From Alcaligenaceae bacterium (GTDB lineage: Bacteria > Pseudomonadota > Gammaproteobacteria > Burkholderiales > Burkholderiaceae_B), in contig JACCEP010000008.1 in assembly GCA_013416395.1 (NCBI GenBank), positions 1-64,000 on the forward strand: a stretch of DNA of 64,000 bases, written 5' to 3'. How positions within the stretch are numbered: position 1 is the stretch's first letter; each line of letters opens with the position of its first letter. The notes under the pieces were generated by a model, which saw nothing but the letters and a program-made list of their open reading frames with translations, did not search any database and was not told where the DNA came from. A program made the position numbers and the translations under genes. Shown here piece after piece: positions 51,807-61,328 of this stretch.

Positions 51807-52517
51807 ATGAGTACTCCCGTTATTGAGTTTGATCAGGTTTCGCTGGGGTGGGGCGATCGTGTGGCGGTGCGCGACGTGTCGGGCGTATTTGAGCCAGGTT
51901 CCCTCACGGCTGTGGTTGGTCCAAATGGCGCAGGTAAGTCTACCTTGGTCAAAGGCATTACTGGCTTGATCAGCCCTTTGCGCGGCCAGATCCGGCTGGC
52001 TAACGAGGCGCGTATAGCGTGCCTGCCACAGCTTTCCGATCTTGATCGCAGTTTTCCCGTTACCGTATACGATCTGGTGGCCATGGGTTCGTGGCCGCGT
52101 GTAGGTTCTTGGCGCCGTTTTGGGCGATCCGAGCACGACAGCATTCAGCAGGCGCTCAACACGGTGGGCCTGGCTGATTTCGCCCAACGTATCATTGGCA
52201 CGTTGTCGGGCGGGCAGCTGCAGCGCGCCCTGTTTGCCCGGCTCATGCTGCACGACGCCGATACGTTGGTGCTCGACGAGCCTTTTGCCGCCGTCGACCG
52301 CGCTACCACCGAAGACCTTATCGCCATCATCAGTAACTGGCACAGCGAAGGGCGTACCGTCATCGTGGTTCTGCATGATCTCGATCTGGTGCGCAGCCAC
52401 TTCCCGCAATGCCTGCTTATGGCCGGGCAGGCGGTGGCCTGGGGTTCCACGCTTGACGTGCTCACCACTGAAAACATGCATATGGCTCGGCATCTTTGCG
52501 CAGGAGACTTCCTGTGA
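51807..52517 (+). CDS. znuC: Zinc ABC transporter ATPase (ZnuC-like)
   Basis: 236-aa ATP-binding subunit. Walker A GPNGAGKST (about 38-46), signature LSGGQLQRALFARLM (about 133-147), Walker B LVLDEPFAAVD (about 153-163) and the His switch VLHDLDLVR. With ZnuB and ZnuA it imports Zn(II) (the family also includes Mn importers). Start ATG 51807; the stop TGA shares a base with the znuB ATG. Confidence 0.9.
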   Translation: MSTPVIEFDQVSLGWGDRVAVRDVSGVFEPGSLTAVVGPNGAGKSTLVKGITGLISPLRGQIRLANEARIACLPQLSDLDRSFPVTVYDLVAMGSWPRVGSWRRFGRSEHDSIQQALNTVGLADFAQRIIGTLSGGQLQRALFARLMLHDADTLVLDEPFAAVDRATTEDLIAIISNWHSEGRTVIVVLHDLDLVRSHFPQCLLMAGQAVAWGSTLDVLTTENMHMARHLCAGDFL

Positions 52518-53410
52518 TGTGGCTTTATCACTTTTTGGCCAGCCCCTTCATTGAGTACGATTTCATGCGTCGGGCGCTGGCGGGCTCATTTGCCCTGTCT
52601 TTTGCAGCTGGCCCCATGGGGGTGTTTCTGGTGTTGCGTCGCCTAAGTCTCATGGGCGACGCCATGGCCCACGCCATACTTCCAGGCGTGGCGGTTGGTT
52701 TTCTTACGGCAGGTCTTTCTCTTACCGCCATGACCATTGGCGGCATGGTGACGGGGCTGGTTGTCGCATTGCTGGCTGGCGCAGTGTCTCGCTGGACACC
52801 CCAGCGCGAAGACGCCAGCTTCGCCGCCTTTTACCTGGTGTCACTTGGTCTGGGGGTGCTGCTGGTATCGCTCCGGGGGTCTAATATGGACCTCATTCAC
52901 GTGTTATTTGGCACGGTGCTGGGGCTTGATGACAGCGCACTCTTGCTGGTTACCTCCGCAGCAAGCATTACCCTTATCAGCCTGGCCTTTATTTTTCGTC
53001 CGCTTGTGCTCGAATGCCTCGACCCTCAGTTTTTGCGTGGCCAGGGGGCAGCCGGCACAGTCATACATATGGTTTTCCTGGTGCTGCTGGTGTTAACCAT
53101 GGTATCGGGGTTTCAGGTGCTTGGCACGCTCATGGTTGTTGGCATCATGATGTTGCCCGCTACGGCTGCACGCTTTTGGGTGGGTACAGTTGGCCGGCAA
53201 ATGGTGCTGGCGGCGGCATTTGGCGCACTATCGTCCTATGCTGGCCTACTCTGTTCGTACTATGTCAACGTACCGGCCTCTCCTGCCATAATTCTGGCTG
53301 CAGGCTGTGTCTATTTTTTATCGGTTTGTCTGGGCCCCCAAGGGGGGCTGTTCCGAGCGGCGCGCCAGGCCCGTGACCGTCGCCAGCGCTTCGCGCGTAT
53401 TCCGGAGTAA
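52517..53410 (+). CDS. znuB: Zinc ABC transporter permease (ZnuB-like)
   Basis: 297-aa ABC-3 family permease with about eight membrane segments; LVLRRLSLMGDAMAHAILPG (about 41-60) is the family signature. It forms the inner-membrane channel. ATG 52517 overlaps the znuC stop by one base, and znuA starts 5 nt after its stop. Confidence 0.91.
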   Translation: MWLYHFLASPFIEYDFMRRALAGSFALSFAAGPMGVFLVLRRLSLMGDAMAHAILPGVAVGFLTAGLSLTAMTIGGMVTGLVVALLAGAVSRWTPQREDASFAAFYLVSLGLGVLLVSLRGSNMDLIHVLFGTVLGLDDSALLLVTSAASITLISLAFIFRPLVLECLDPQFLRGQGAAGTVIHMVFLVLLVLTMVSGFQVLGTLMVVGIMMLPATAARFWVGTVGRQMVLAAAFGALSSYAGLLCSYYVNVPASPAIILAAGCVYFLSVCLGPQGGLFRAARQARDRRQRFARIPE

Positions 53411-53415
53411 ACAAT

Positions 53416-54468
53416 ATGCTTGCCATTTCTTCAATACGAGTCTTTTGCGGCTCGCGTCGTGGTTTTCTTGCAGGGCTCTTGTCGGCGTGCGCGTTTGCGT
53501 TCTGCGTATCCCCCTCTGTTGCGCAACCCAAACAAAGTGCCGCTGAGCCACTGCGTGTCGTAGCCAGCTTTTCCATATTGGGTGATATGGTCAGCGAAAT
53601 CGGTGGCCAGCATGTTGCCTTGACTACCATCGTGGGGCCTGGCGGTGATGCTCACACATTTGAGCCCTCGCCCAAAGATGTGCTGGCGCTTGCCAAAGCA
53701 CAGGTGCTGGTACTAAACGGTCTAGACTTCGAAGGGTGGCTGCCACGCCTTATCAAGGCATCGGGCTTTAAAGGCCTGCAGGTACTGGCTTCAGACGGCG
53801 TCAAGGTCAGGCTTCTGGGCCGCGATGACCAGTTAGTGCTGGGGGCATCAAGTGCTCATAGTCACGACCAGGGTAAAGGTGACGACCACGACCACGACCA
53901 TGCTCATGACAGCGGCCATGAGCATGCTCATTCGCCCGGCGAGGTCGACCCTCACGCATGGCAAGACCTGAGCAATGGCATTATTTACGCAAAAAATATA
54001 GCCGAAGGCCTGTCGCGTGCCGACCCTGCCAATAGCGCCAGCTACCGCAGTCGTGCAGACTTATACATAAAAAGCATGCAAAAGCTTGATGCCGAGCTTA
54101 AGGCGGTGCTAAAAGAAATCCCCAAAAGCCGGCGCACTGTCATTACCACTCATGACGCATTTGGCTATTTTGCTCAAGCATACGGTATACGGTTTATCTC
54201 GGTAGCGGGTTTTTCCAGTGCTGCCGAACCTTCTGCAAAAGATCTGGCCCAGATTGTCGATAATGCAAAAAAGCAGCATGTTTCTGGCGTTTTCTTCGAA
54301 AACATAAGTAGCAACAAAATTATGGAACAAATTGCGCGTGAAACGGGCGCCATACGAGGCGGTACGCTGTATTCAGACGCGCTGGCCAGCCCCGGAGAGC
54401 CTGCTGGCACTTATCTGGGCATGTTTTCATGGAATGCCGGTCGTCTGCTTCGAACCCTCAAGCCCTGA
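53416..54468 (+). CDS. znuA: Zinc ABC transporter substrate-binding protein (ZnuA-like)
   Basis: 350-aa cluster A-I binding protein. The N-terminus has two Arg (GSRRGFLAGLLSACAFAF) and a signal cut near VAQ|PKQ. Metal ligands: H80 in GGDAHTFEP, H180 in EVDPHAW, His of VITTHDAFGYF and an Asp of LYSDAL. A His/Asp-rich loop (about 148-172, e.g. DDHDHDHAHDSGHEHAH) between ligands 1 and 2 is typical of zinc rather than manganese proteins. Confidence 0.92.
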   Translation: MLAISSIRVFCGSRRGFLAGLLSACAFAFCVSPSVAQPKQSAAEPLRVVASFSILGDMVSEIGGQHVALTTIVGPGGDAHTFEPSPKDVLALAKAQVLVLNGLDFEGWLPRLIKASGFKGLQVLASDGVKVRLLGRDDQLVLGASSAHSHDQGKGDDHDHDHAHDSGHEHAHSPGEVDPHAWQDLSNGIIYAKNIAEGLSRADPANSASYRSRADLYIKSMQKLDAELKAVLKEIPKSRRTVITTHDAFGYFAQAYGIRFISVAGFSSAAEPSAKDLAQIVDNAKKQHVSGVFFENISSNKIMEQIARETGAIRGGTLYSDALASPGEPAGTYLGMFSWNAGRLLRTLKP

Positions 54469-54557
54469 TCGCGCGCGTCGGGCTCTGCGTTTTTGCGGGG
54501 CCTTTGCTTGCCTGATTGCTCCATGGCGGGCAGCAACACGGTAAGCCTAGTGCGTGC

Positions 54558-55631
54558 TCAGCGTTTTTTGGCGCGAGGGTGTGCCTTGTCGTACACCTGC
54601 GCCAGGTGCTGAAAATCAAGGCGTGTATAAATTTGCGTGGTCGAGATGTTGGCGTGCCCCAGCAGTTCTTGTACAGCGCGCAGGTCTTGAGCAGACTGCA
54701 ACATATGGCTGGCAAAGCTGTGACGTAGGCTATGGGGGTGTACATGCACCGGCAGGCCTGCGCGGGTGGCCATTTTGTTTAGCTGAACCTGAACCACTCG
54801 CGGTGAAATCCTTTGGCCTCGGGCACCCAAAAATAGCGCGGCGCCGGCGTCGGCATCAGGCTCACCCTTTAGCAGCTGGCTGCGCACTTCTAGCCAGCTT
54901 TCTATGGCCTCAATGGCTTTTCTGCCCAAGGGTACGGTGCGCGTTTTATTGCCTTTCCCGTGTATAACGGCTTCTTGTTCACGCAGCTGTATCCAGCTTT
55001 GCGAAGTATAAGGCCCCTGGCGCACATACTGCCGGTCCAGGCTTACCAGCTCGGCAAGTCGCAAACCGCTTGAGTACAGGGTTTCAAACATAGCCTGGTC
55101 GCGGCGAGCAATGGGTGTGTCTGACTCAAACAAGCTTGCGCCTTCGTGTTCGGCGCTGGCTTCAGCCATAAGGTTATGTGAAGCCGGGGCAGTCTTGCGC
55201 CCCAAAGACTCGTGCTGGTTAGGCGTGTCTGGCGTGCGTTGGGCTTGGCCGCGGCGGCTTCCGGGGCGATCAAGAAGAAGCTGCGCCTGTTCCACCGATA
55301 GCGCTTTGGGCAGACTACGAGGGGCCTTGGGAGCGCGCACCCCCGCTGCCGGGTTGGCAGCCATATTGGCCTTGGGAGCCCACCATTTAAAAAAACCGCG
55401 CCATGCTGCAAGTGCGCGGGCGAGGCTGCGTGGCTTGTGGCCTTGTGCATGCAGGCGCGCTACCGCTTGCCGTATGTGGGCTTCGGTGACGCGCTCAAGC
55501 GGTGTGTCAGGGTGGATGGTGATCAGGTGATGCAGGTCTTGCCGGTATCCCGCCAAGGTATGCGGCGAGTATCGTCGATTGCTTTCGAGGTGGGCGAGCC
55601 AGTGTTCCATGGCGTTGGGCAATGCGTGCAT
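54558..55631 (-). CDS. xerC: Tyrosine recombinase XerC with an unusual internal insert
   Basis: 357-aa site-specific recombinase that resolves chromosome dimers at dif. Catalytic residues: R191 (SGLRLAEL), K227 (HGKGNKTR), H300/R303 (HPHSLRHS), H326 (LLGHAN) and nucleophile Y335 (TTQIYTRL). XerC is usually about 300 aa; here residues about 124-175 between the core-binding and catalytic domains are an extra polar segment (RPGSRRGQAQRTPDTP ...) with no recognisable fold. Follows the xerC-DUF484-dapF order of proteobacteria. Confidence 0.9.
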   Translation of the reverse strand: MHALPNAMEHWLAHLESNRRYSPHTLAGYRQDLHHLITIHPDTPLERVTEAHIRQAVARLHAQGHKPRSLARALAAWRGFFKWWAPKANMAANPAAGVRAPKAPRSLPKALSVEQAQLLLDRPGSRRGQAQRTPDTPNQHESLGRKTAPASHNLMAEASAEHEGASLFESDTPIARRDQAMFETLYSSGLRLAELVSLDRQYVRQGPYTSQSWIQLREQEAVIHGKGNKTRTVPLGRKAIEAIESWLEVRSQLLKGEPDADAGAALFLGARGQRISPRVVQVQLNKMATRAGLPVHVHPHSLRHSFASHMLQSAQDLRAVQELLGHANISTTQIYTRLDFQHLAQVYDKAHPRAKKR

Positions 55632-55672
55632 GGGGTCCCTGAGCGGGGCTGAAAAGGCCGGAGCGTCTGACG

Positions 55673-56362
55673 TTAGGCGCAGGCGTCAGGCCTGGTTGGC
55701 CCTTGCAGCCGTAGCAAGCTGGCACTGGCCAGCCGGTTAATGGTTTCCAGAAACGCTGTGCCCATGTCGGGCGTGAAACGCTCCAGATCGTCTGAGCCCA
55801 TAACCAGCAGGCCTATAGGTTCGCCGCCGGCGGCGGGACGAAGCGCCACAATGGCCAGTGAAACGGGTGGGGTGCCTAGCCAGCCAGCGACTTCCTGGTT
55901 ATTAAACGGGCCGCAATAGGGCTCTGTCAGGTCGCGTGCAAAGGTGCGGATCTCATGGGTTACATCTTGTGCAAATTCATTTTCATCAGTCAGTTTGCTC
56001 AGATCCCAGAGCCGCAGGGCAATAGTGGGCAGGTCGAAGAGGTCGCTGAGGCTGCGCACAATGTGCCCGGGTATCTGCTGGGCGTCGTCTTCGGCCAGCA
56101 TGCGACAGCACCAGTCGTTGAGCGTGATGCTGATTTTTTCATTACTGGTGGCATTGTGCACCAAACCCGAGAGCTTCCATTCGAGATCTTTGCTACGTGC
56201 CCGCAGTGTCATGATCTGGCGCTCACCCAGAGAAATGGCTCGGGTTTCATGCGGATGCGGCACGCGCAAGTTGGAAAACAGCTCAGCATGTTCCGTGAAA
56301 AAAGAAGGGTTCTCTTGCAGAAAATGCGCAATCTCGTCGGCGGAGAGGCTGTTTGTACTCAT
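55673..56362 (-). CDS. DUF484 family protein
   Basis: 229-aa GAF-like domain protein. The N-terminal [20 protein letters not shown] (about 13-32) is the DUF484 signature; a GAF-type core covers about 85-215 ([19 protein letters not shown]). Function unknown, but the gene is regularly between dapF and xerC. Its start overlaps dapF by 4 nt. Confidence 0.92.
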   Translation of the reverse strand: MSTNSLSADEIAHFLQENPSFFTEHAELFSNLRVPHPHETRAISLGERQIMTLRARSKDLEWKLSGLVHNATSNEKISITLNDWCCRMLAEDDAQQIPGHIVRSLSDLFDLPTIALRLWDLSKLTDENEFAQDVTHEIRTFARDLTEPYCGPFNNQEVAGWLGTPPVSLAIVALRPAAGGEPIGLLVMGSDDLERFTPDMGTAFLETINRLASASLLRLQGPTRPDACA

Positions 56363-57252
56363 GGCTGTGATGCGTCCTTGAAATTAGGTGACTTGATAAG
56401 TGTATTGATGTCGATCTGGCCGGTAAATACCGTTGTCGCGGGGCCGCTCATGCCGAGGGTGTCGCCGTCCCAGGTTATGGTGAGTTCGCCCCCGGGCATT
56501 CGCACCTGAACAGGGCTTTCAAGCAGGCCGCGTCGTATGCCGGCTACGGCGGCCGCACAGGCGCCAGTGCCGCAAGCCAGTGTTTCGCCCGCGCCTCGTT
56601 CGTAAACGCGCAGGGCGATGGTGTGGCGGTTAAGCACTTGCATAAAGCCAGCATTGACGCGATTGGCAAAACGCGGATGTGACTCGATGATGGGGCCTAC
56701 TACGCCAACGGGTGCCGTGCTGACGTCGTCGACGAGCTGAACGGCATGTGGGTTGGAAATGGCGACCAGCGACAGCTGCAGGTCACCATGACCTGCCAGC
56801 GGAAGCGTCCACAGTGTGTCATCACCGCAGACGGCAGAGGTGAGGCCTTTGGTGTCAAAGCCCACGGCCTCAGGGTCGAAGCGGGTGCGGCCCATGGCGA
56901 CCCACACCTCGCCGTCATCGGTAACGCGCAGGGTGATGAGGCCGGTGCAGATCTCAGCCCGCAGAGGGTTGCGCTTTGAAAGCCCCTGCTCATGCACAAA
57001 GCGCACGAAGCAGCGGGCACCGTTGCCACAATGCTCGACTTCACTGCCATCGGCGTTGAAGATACGGTAACGGAAATCAGCTTCGGGGTGCAGTGGGTTA
57101 TCGACAAGCAAGATTTGATCAGCGCCGATACCGAAGTGGCGGTCAGCGAGTGCCCGCGCGATTTCAGGCGTAATGGCAATGGCTTGCCGTACACCATCAA
57201 TTACGACGAAGTCATTGCCTGCGCCGTGCATTTTTGCGAAATTCCAGATCAT
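56359..57252 (-). CDS. dapF: Diaminopimelate epimerase
   Basis: 297-aa enzyme interconverting LL- and meso-diaminopimelate for lysine and peptidoglycan. The two catalytic cysteines are in [10 protein letters not shown] (about 77-86) and [14 protein letters not shown] (about 227-240), and the N-terminus is [13 protein letters not shown]. Overlaps the downstream DUF484 gene by 4 nt. Length is slightly above the usual 275 aa, with an extra stretch near 135-160. Confidence 0.95.
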   Translation of the reverse strand: MIWNFAKMHGAGNDFVVIDGVRQAIAITPEIARALADRHFGIGADQILLVDNPLHPEADFRYRIFNADGSEVEHCGNGARCFVRFVHEQGLSKRNPLRAEICTGLITLRVTDDGEVWVAMGRTRFDPEAVGFDTKGLTSAVCGDDTLWTLPLAGHGDLQLSLVAISNPHAVQLVDDVSTAPVGVVGPIIESHPRFANRVNAGFMQVLNRHTIALRVYERGAGETLACGTGACAAAVAGIRRGLLESPVQVRMPGGELTITWDGDTLGMSGPATTVFTGQIDINTLIKSPNFKDASQP

Positions 57253-57362
57253 TGAGGCATTATCCCGTATAACTATGGGTTTGTCCGCTGTTGCGTGGGT
57301 GTGGGAGTGGGTGCGCGGAAAGGCTCATCAGAACCGTGATCAGAGCTGGTGTCGCGTGGCGC

Positions 57363-58256
57363 TTAGTAGAATTTTTTCTCTCCCAGCGGTCTGGTTTTGA
57401 AGCGCCTGTGCACCCAATAGTATTGAGGTGGGTCGACACGTACCCAGTCTTCGATCAGCTTGTTGAGCCGGTCTGTCGCCGCTTCCAGCGAACCCTCGCC
57501 CGGAAAGTCGTCAATAGGCGCAAGGACTTGGGTGGAGTAGTGCCCGGTCTTGATGTCCAGATTGGTAACAATGGGTACAACAGCGGCTTTGCATGAGCGT
57601 GCAATCTGTGCCGTGGCGAGCAGAGTGGCAGCGGGTACATTGAAAAAAGGACTAAAGATGGTACCGTCGCTGCGCCCGAAATCCATGTCAGGCAGGTAGT
57701 AAATGGGTACGCCGTTACGCAAAAGCCTGATCATGCGCCGTACACCTTCGTGACGGCCTATAAGATGGACGTTACTGAAGCGGCTTCGGCCTTCTTGCAT
57801 CATGCGATCAACGTCTGCATCGCTCTGGCGGGTGTAAATAGTACCGATTTCTTCCACAGCAAGCGTGATCCGTGTGGCGGCCGCGTCAAGGCCAATAAAA
57901 TGCGGTGCCAGCAATATGATGGGGCGTTTGGCGTCGAGCAATGCCTGGATATGTTCAAAACCATTCAGGTTGATGGTGCGAGTGATTGCTTCAGGTGGGC
58001 CAAACCAGCACAGGCCACGGTCAACAACTGACTGCCCAAGCAAATGGAAGTGTTCACGCAGCCAGGCGTCGCGCTGTTGTTGGGTGTGCTCAGGAAAGCA
58101 TAGCTGCAGATTGACGCGCACGATGTTGACCCGCGAAAGTAACAACTTGCGTGCCAGCCATCCAAGCAAAGCACCCCAGCGCAGCCGGGTGGTGGTAGAG
58201 GCGTTGCCGAAGTAACGGAATATTGCACGTAGAAGAGGCAGTTTATTGACGTTCAT
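57363..58256 (-). CDS. lpxL: LpxL-type lipid A acyltransferase (copy 1, HX4D)
   Basis: 297-aa inner-membrane acyltransferase of the lysophospholipid acyltransferase superfamily. The catalytic motif is HFIGLD (HX4D) near 122-127 (LLAPHFIGLDAAA), with YYLPDMDFGRSDGTIFSPFF near 191-210. It transfers a secondary fatty acid to Kdo2-lipid IVA. ATG 58256 gives MNVNKLPLLRAIF; an upstream extension overlaps the preceding gene. It lies 10 nt after a second paralogue, in one operon. Confidence 0.9.
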   Translation of the reverse strand: MNVNKLPLLRAIFRYFGNASTTTRLRWGALLGWLARKLLLSRVNIVRVNLQLCFPEHTQQQRDAWLREHFHLLGQSVVDRGLCWFGPPEAITRTINLNGFEHIQALLDAKRPIILLAPHFIGLDAAATRITLAVEEIGTIYTRQSDADVDRMMQEGRSRFSNVHLIGRHEGVRRMIRLLRNGVPIYYLPDMDFGRSDGTIFSPFFNVPAATLLATAQIARSCKAAVVPIVTNLDIKTGHYSTQVLAPIDDFPGEGSLEAATDRLNKLIEDWVRVDPPQYYWVHRRFKTRPLGEKKFY

Positions 58257-58266
58257 GTGGCGGGTC

Positions 58267-59106
58267 CTACGGGCGGGGAGGTGCCTCATCAGGCACCTTA
58301 TAGCGGTTGTAACTCCAAAGATATTGTTCTGGAAAGCGGCGAATAAGGGTTTCCATTGCGCCGTTGATGATTGTGGCCAGTTCTTCGGGTTGCCTGGGCA
58401 GAGGCTCGGGCAGCCGTAAATAATGGATTTTCCAGCCCTGTCCGTTTGGCAGGCGCTCTCCGGCGGTCAGGATGACGGCTACGCCTGTTTGCACGGCCAG
58501 TTTGCCCGCCAGCGTCATCGTGTAGGCGTATTTATCAAAGAAGGGCGCCCATACGCCTTCACCGCCGCCTGGAACCTGGTCGGGGAGCATGCCTACAGCC
58601 TCGCCGCGCCGCAATGCACGCACAAACTCGCGTACCCCCTGAAGGTTGGCGGGCACGGCACGCAGGCCCGACATGTTGCGAGCTTGTTCCATGATGGGCT
58701 CGAAAGCGGGCTGCCGAGGTGGCCGATACATTACGGTAATAGGCCCATGCTGAATAAGATAACGGGCAGTGATCTCAAAGCAACCCAAATGCGGGGTTAG
58801 GTACAGAATGCCTCGCCCTTCGGCTAGCGCAGTGTGTACGACCGCGTCGTCGTCGCTGTGCGTTTTACGCAGGCACTGTGTGGTGCGTAGCCATACCTTT
58901 GGGGTTTCGAGAATCATGGCGCCAGTCTGGGCAGCCGCCCGGCGCGCGAAAGCGGGGTCTGCATAGCCGGCCTGCCGGGCGTTGCCCTGCAGCCGTCGCC
59001 GATATCGGCCCGGCCAGGCGTAAACGAGCAGGCCAATGGCCTTGCCTACCGCATGCAGCGCAGGTAACGGTATGTGCGCCAGCAAACGAAATATAGCCAG
59101 AAGCAT
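58267..59106 (-). CDS. LpxL-type lipid A acyltransferase (copy 2, HX4E)
   Basis: 279-aa paralogue of the downstream gene. The motif is HLGCFE (HX4E) in YLTPHLGCFEITARYL, then VGMLPDQVPGGGEGVWAPFF. One copy could add the first, the other the second secondary acyl chain (LpxL and LpxM-like), but which does which cannot be told. N-terminal hydrophobic stretch LLAIFRLLAHIPLPALHAVG fits a membrane anchor. Divergent from metK. Confidence 0.88.
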   Translation of the reverse strand: MLLAIFRLLAHIPLPALHAVGKAIGLLVYAWPGRYRRRLQGNARQAGYADPAFARRAAAQTGAMILETPKVWLRTTQCLRKTHSDDDAVVHTALAEGRGILYLTPHLGCFEITARYLIQHGPITVMYRPPRQPAFEPIMEQARNMSGLRAVPANLQGVREFVRALRRGEAVGMLPDQVPGGGEGVWAPFFDKYAYTMTLAGKLAVQTGVAVILTAGERLPNGQGWKIHYLRLPEPLPRQPEELATIINGAMETLIRRFPEQYLWSYNRYKVPDEAPPRP

Positions 59107-59350
59107 AGCCCGCCAAAAACCCTTCGGTAATAAGTGAAAACAGATACGAAGACGTATTTTCGCTTAAAATACCATTTATCGCTGAGTTAACCGACAACTT
59201 GCGGGGCGATGGCGTACTACTGCATGTGGTGCGCTAAAAAACCGCTAAAGCGTCGCGCCCTGATTTCTACTGCTCTGCAGATGTCCGAGGTGCAACGCGT
59301 TTCGTTCAACCTCCATACTGCGATTGCAGTGTTTTTTAGGACGTATCGCT

Positions 59351-60514
59351 GTGGCAAACAACGATTTTCTGTTTACTTCCGAATCGGTCTCCGAAGGCCA
59401 CCCAGACAAAGTCGCCGATCAAATCTCCGACGCCATTCTCGACGCATTGCTCGAGCAAGACCCCAATTCGCGTGTTGCAGCCGAAACGCTGTGCAATACC
59501 GGTTTGGTTGTGCTTGCGGGTGAAATCACCACTACGGCCAACATTGATTACATACAGATTGCGCGCGACACCATCAAACGCATCGGCTATGACAACACAG
59601 AATACGGCATTGACTACAAAGGCTGCGCAGTCCTGGTGGCCTATGACAAACAGTCTCCCGATATCGCTCAGGGTGTAGACCGTAGCCCTGAAGACGTCCT
59701 CAACCAAGGCGCGGGTGATCAGGGGCTTATGTTTGGCTATGCCTGCGACGAAACCCCCGACCTCATGCCTGCACCAATCTGGTACGCGCACCGTCTGGTG
59801 CAGCGCCAGAGCGAGTTGCGCAAAGATGGGCGCCTGCCGTGGTTGCGGCCCGATGCCAAGTCTCAAGTTACGTTCCGCTATGTAGACGGCAAGCCTGTCG
59901 AGGTCGACACTGTAGTGTTGTCCACCCAGCATGCGCCTGACATCTCGCAGCAAGATATCCGCGAAGCCGTCATCGAAGAAATCATCAAGCCCAGTTTTGC
60001 CGAAGGCCTGCTCACGCCCAACACCAAGTTCATGATTAACCCTACGGGGGTCTTTATTATTGGTGGCCCGCAGGGTGATTGCGGCCTGACGGGGCGCAAA
60101 ATCATTGTCGACACCTATGGTGGTGCGTGCCCGCATGGGGGTGGCGCATTCTCGGGCAAAGACCCGTCCAAGGTTGATCGTTCTGCCGCGTATGCGGCAC
60201 GTTACGTGGCTAAGAATATTGTGGCAGCGGGCCTGGCGCGTCAGTGCCAAGTGCAGGTCAGCTATGCCATTGGCGTGGCTGAACCCATCAATATCACCGT
60301 GTACACGGAAGGCACGGGCGTCATACCAGACGACCAGATCGCCCGTCTGGTACGAGAAAACTTTGACCTTCGGCCCAAGGGCATTATCAACATGCTTGAT
60401 CTGTTGCGTCCCATCTACACAAAAACGGCCGCCTATGGGCATTTTGGCCGTGCCGAGCCCGAGTTCACCTGGGAAGCGACCGATAAAATCCAGGTGCTGA
60501 AACAGGCAGCCTGA
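59351..60514 (+). CDS. metK: S-adenosylmethionine synthetase
   Basis: 387-aa MetK. Substrate loop [20 protein letters not shown] (about 9-28), [12 protein letters not shown] (about 117-128), and [19 protein letters not shown] (about 260-278) are the family signatures. It makes SAM from ATP and methionine. GTG at 59351 gives [17 protein letters not shown] lies 10 nt upstream. The 244-nt upstream region shows no recognisable SAM riboswitch. Confidence 0.96.
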   Translation: MANNDFLFTSESVSEGHPDKVADQISDAILDALLEQDPNSRVAAETLCNTGLVVLAGEITTTANIDYIQIARDTIKRIGYDNTEYGIDYKGCAVLVAYDKQSPDIAQGVDRSPEDVLNQGAGDQGLMFGYACDETPDLMPAPIWYAHRLVQRQSELRKDGRLPWLRPDAKSQVTFRYVDGKPVEVDTVVLSTQHAPDISQQDIREAVIEEIIKPSFAEGLLTPNTKFMINPTGVFIIGGPQGDCGLTGRKIIVDTYGGACPHGGGAFSGKDPSKVDRSAAYAARYVAKNIVAAGLARQCQVQVSYAIGVAEPINITVYTEGTGVIPDDQIARLVRENFDLRPKGIINMLDLLRPIYTKTAAYGHFGRAEPEFTWEATDKIQVLKQAA

Positions 60515-60515
60515 A

Positions 60516-61004
60516 ATGAAAGTCACTGAGACGCATCGCTTTGGGGGCAGCCCCGGCGAGTCGTCACGCTCCGGCCAGACGGCAGCGTCTCAGCAGACAC
60601 ATAGCAAGTCTTCGCGTGCTGGTGGCACCATTATGGCTGCCTCTTCTGGTGCTGACTATGCCAGCGACACTGCAGCCAGCAGCGCATCCGGCAACGTAAC
60701 CAGCAACGTAACTAGCAACGTAACTAGCAACGTAACTAGCGGTGTTACTAGCAGCGCAGCCAGCAACACAACCAGCAACACGCCCGCCACTGATCTCAGC
60801 CTCAATGGCACAGGGGCGCGCGGGGTTTTTGACCGCACTGATTCTCCCTGCGTGGCCGTGTGCTCCACGCTGTACGATGAAATCTGCCGGGGGTGTGGGC
60901 GCACTGCCATGGAAGTCGCCAATTGGGTCTTTTTTGACGACGACGAAAAACGCGCTATCTGGCAGCGCATTACGGCTCAGGGCTATCCCAAGCGCAAGGG
61001 GTAA
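60516..61004 (+). CDS. DUF1289 family protein with tandem-repeat N-terminal extension
   Basis: 162 aa. The C-terminal 60 residues are DUF1289: DSPCVAVCSTLYDEICRGCG (C-x3-C ... C-x2-C) and WVFFDDDEKRAIWQRI, a small Cys-rich domain of unknown function. The N-terminal 100 residues are a low-complexity Ser/Thr/Ala/Asn tract with repeated NVTS units coded by a 12-bp tandem repeat (60693-60776). Family members are usually 60-100 aa, so the true start may be a later ATG (60633). ATG 60516 follows the metK stop by 1 nt. Confidence 0.75.
   Translation: MKVTETHRFGGSPGESSRSGQTAASQQTHSKSSRAGGTIMAASSGADYASDTAASSASGNVTSNVTSNVTSNVTSGVTSSAASNTTSNTPATDLSLNGTGARGVFDRTDSPCVAVCSTLYDEICRGCGRTAMEVANWVFFDDDEKRAIWQRITAQGYPKRKG
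60693..60776. repeat. 12-bp in-frame tandem repeat in the DUF1289 gene
   Basis: AACGTAACCAGC (60693-60704) is followed by three identical copies AACGTAACTAGC (60705-60740) and three diverged units (to 60776). Each encodes a four-residue N-V-T-S type unit, so changes in copy number keep the frame. Confidence 0.9.
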
Positions 61005-61141
61005 TTTAGCGGCGTTTTTTCATCCGTTTGGTCGAGGCGATTTCACCTTGGGGCTGCAGCCTGCAGACGCAACCGGTGTTACCAGAGCCGCAGCATTGCT
61101 GGCTGGCCCGACACATCTATAAATTACGCTACAATATTTGC

Positions 61142-61250
61142 ATCCTGAGGAGCGCTGCAACGGCGTAGGGGTTGTGGCCAACAGGTCGCCCGCTATAGCC
61201 GCTAGGCTCAGGTCTGTTTTCAACATCAACTGCGCTCATCGTTTCCTGTA
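61142..61250 (+). promoter_or_regulatory. S-adenosylhomocysteine (SAH) riboswitch upstream of ahcY
   Basis: The region starts CCTGAGGAGCGCTGCAAC (from 61144) and closes with CTAGGCTCAGG (to 61212); CCTGAG (61144-61149) pairs with CTCAGG (61207-61212). The GAGGAGCGCTGCAAC / AGGCTCAGG pair is the conserved core of SAH riboswitches, which turn on ahcY when SAH accumulates. Together with the hairpin at 61232-61267 it occupies the 324-nt DUF1289-ahcY gap. Confidence 0.88.
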
Positions 61251-61267
61251 CAGGCAAAGATGAGCGC
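61232..61267 (+). promoter_or_regulatory. Hairpin downstream of the SAH aptamer (expression platform)
   Basis: GCGCTCATC (61232-61240) pairs with GATGAGCGC (61259-61267), 9 bp; the loop contains CCTGTACAGG. GTGTTTT follows near 61270. It likely competes with the aptamer; the GAGCGC arm also matches the aptamer GAGCGC. Terminator or ribosome-site control cannot be distinguished; it ends about 60 nt before the ATG, favouring transcriptional control. Confidence 0.55.
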
Positions 61268-61328
61268 GGCGTGTTTTGCACGTTGTTTTCGCGTCTTTCG
61301 GCCGGTACAGGTTTATGGGATTACTGCC

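Noticed and set aside
59107-59350. SAM riboswitch upstream of metK
   Set aside because: No conserved SAM-I, SAM-II or SAM-IV core could be recognised; only a small ATACG/CGTAT stem is present.
59336-60526. 396-codon open frame antisense to metK
   Set aside because: It mirrors the codon structure of metK, has no recognisable domain, and metK is certain on the plus strand.
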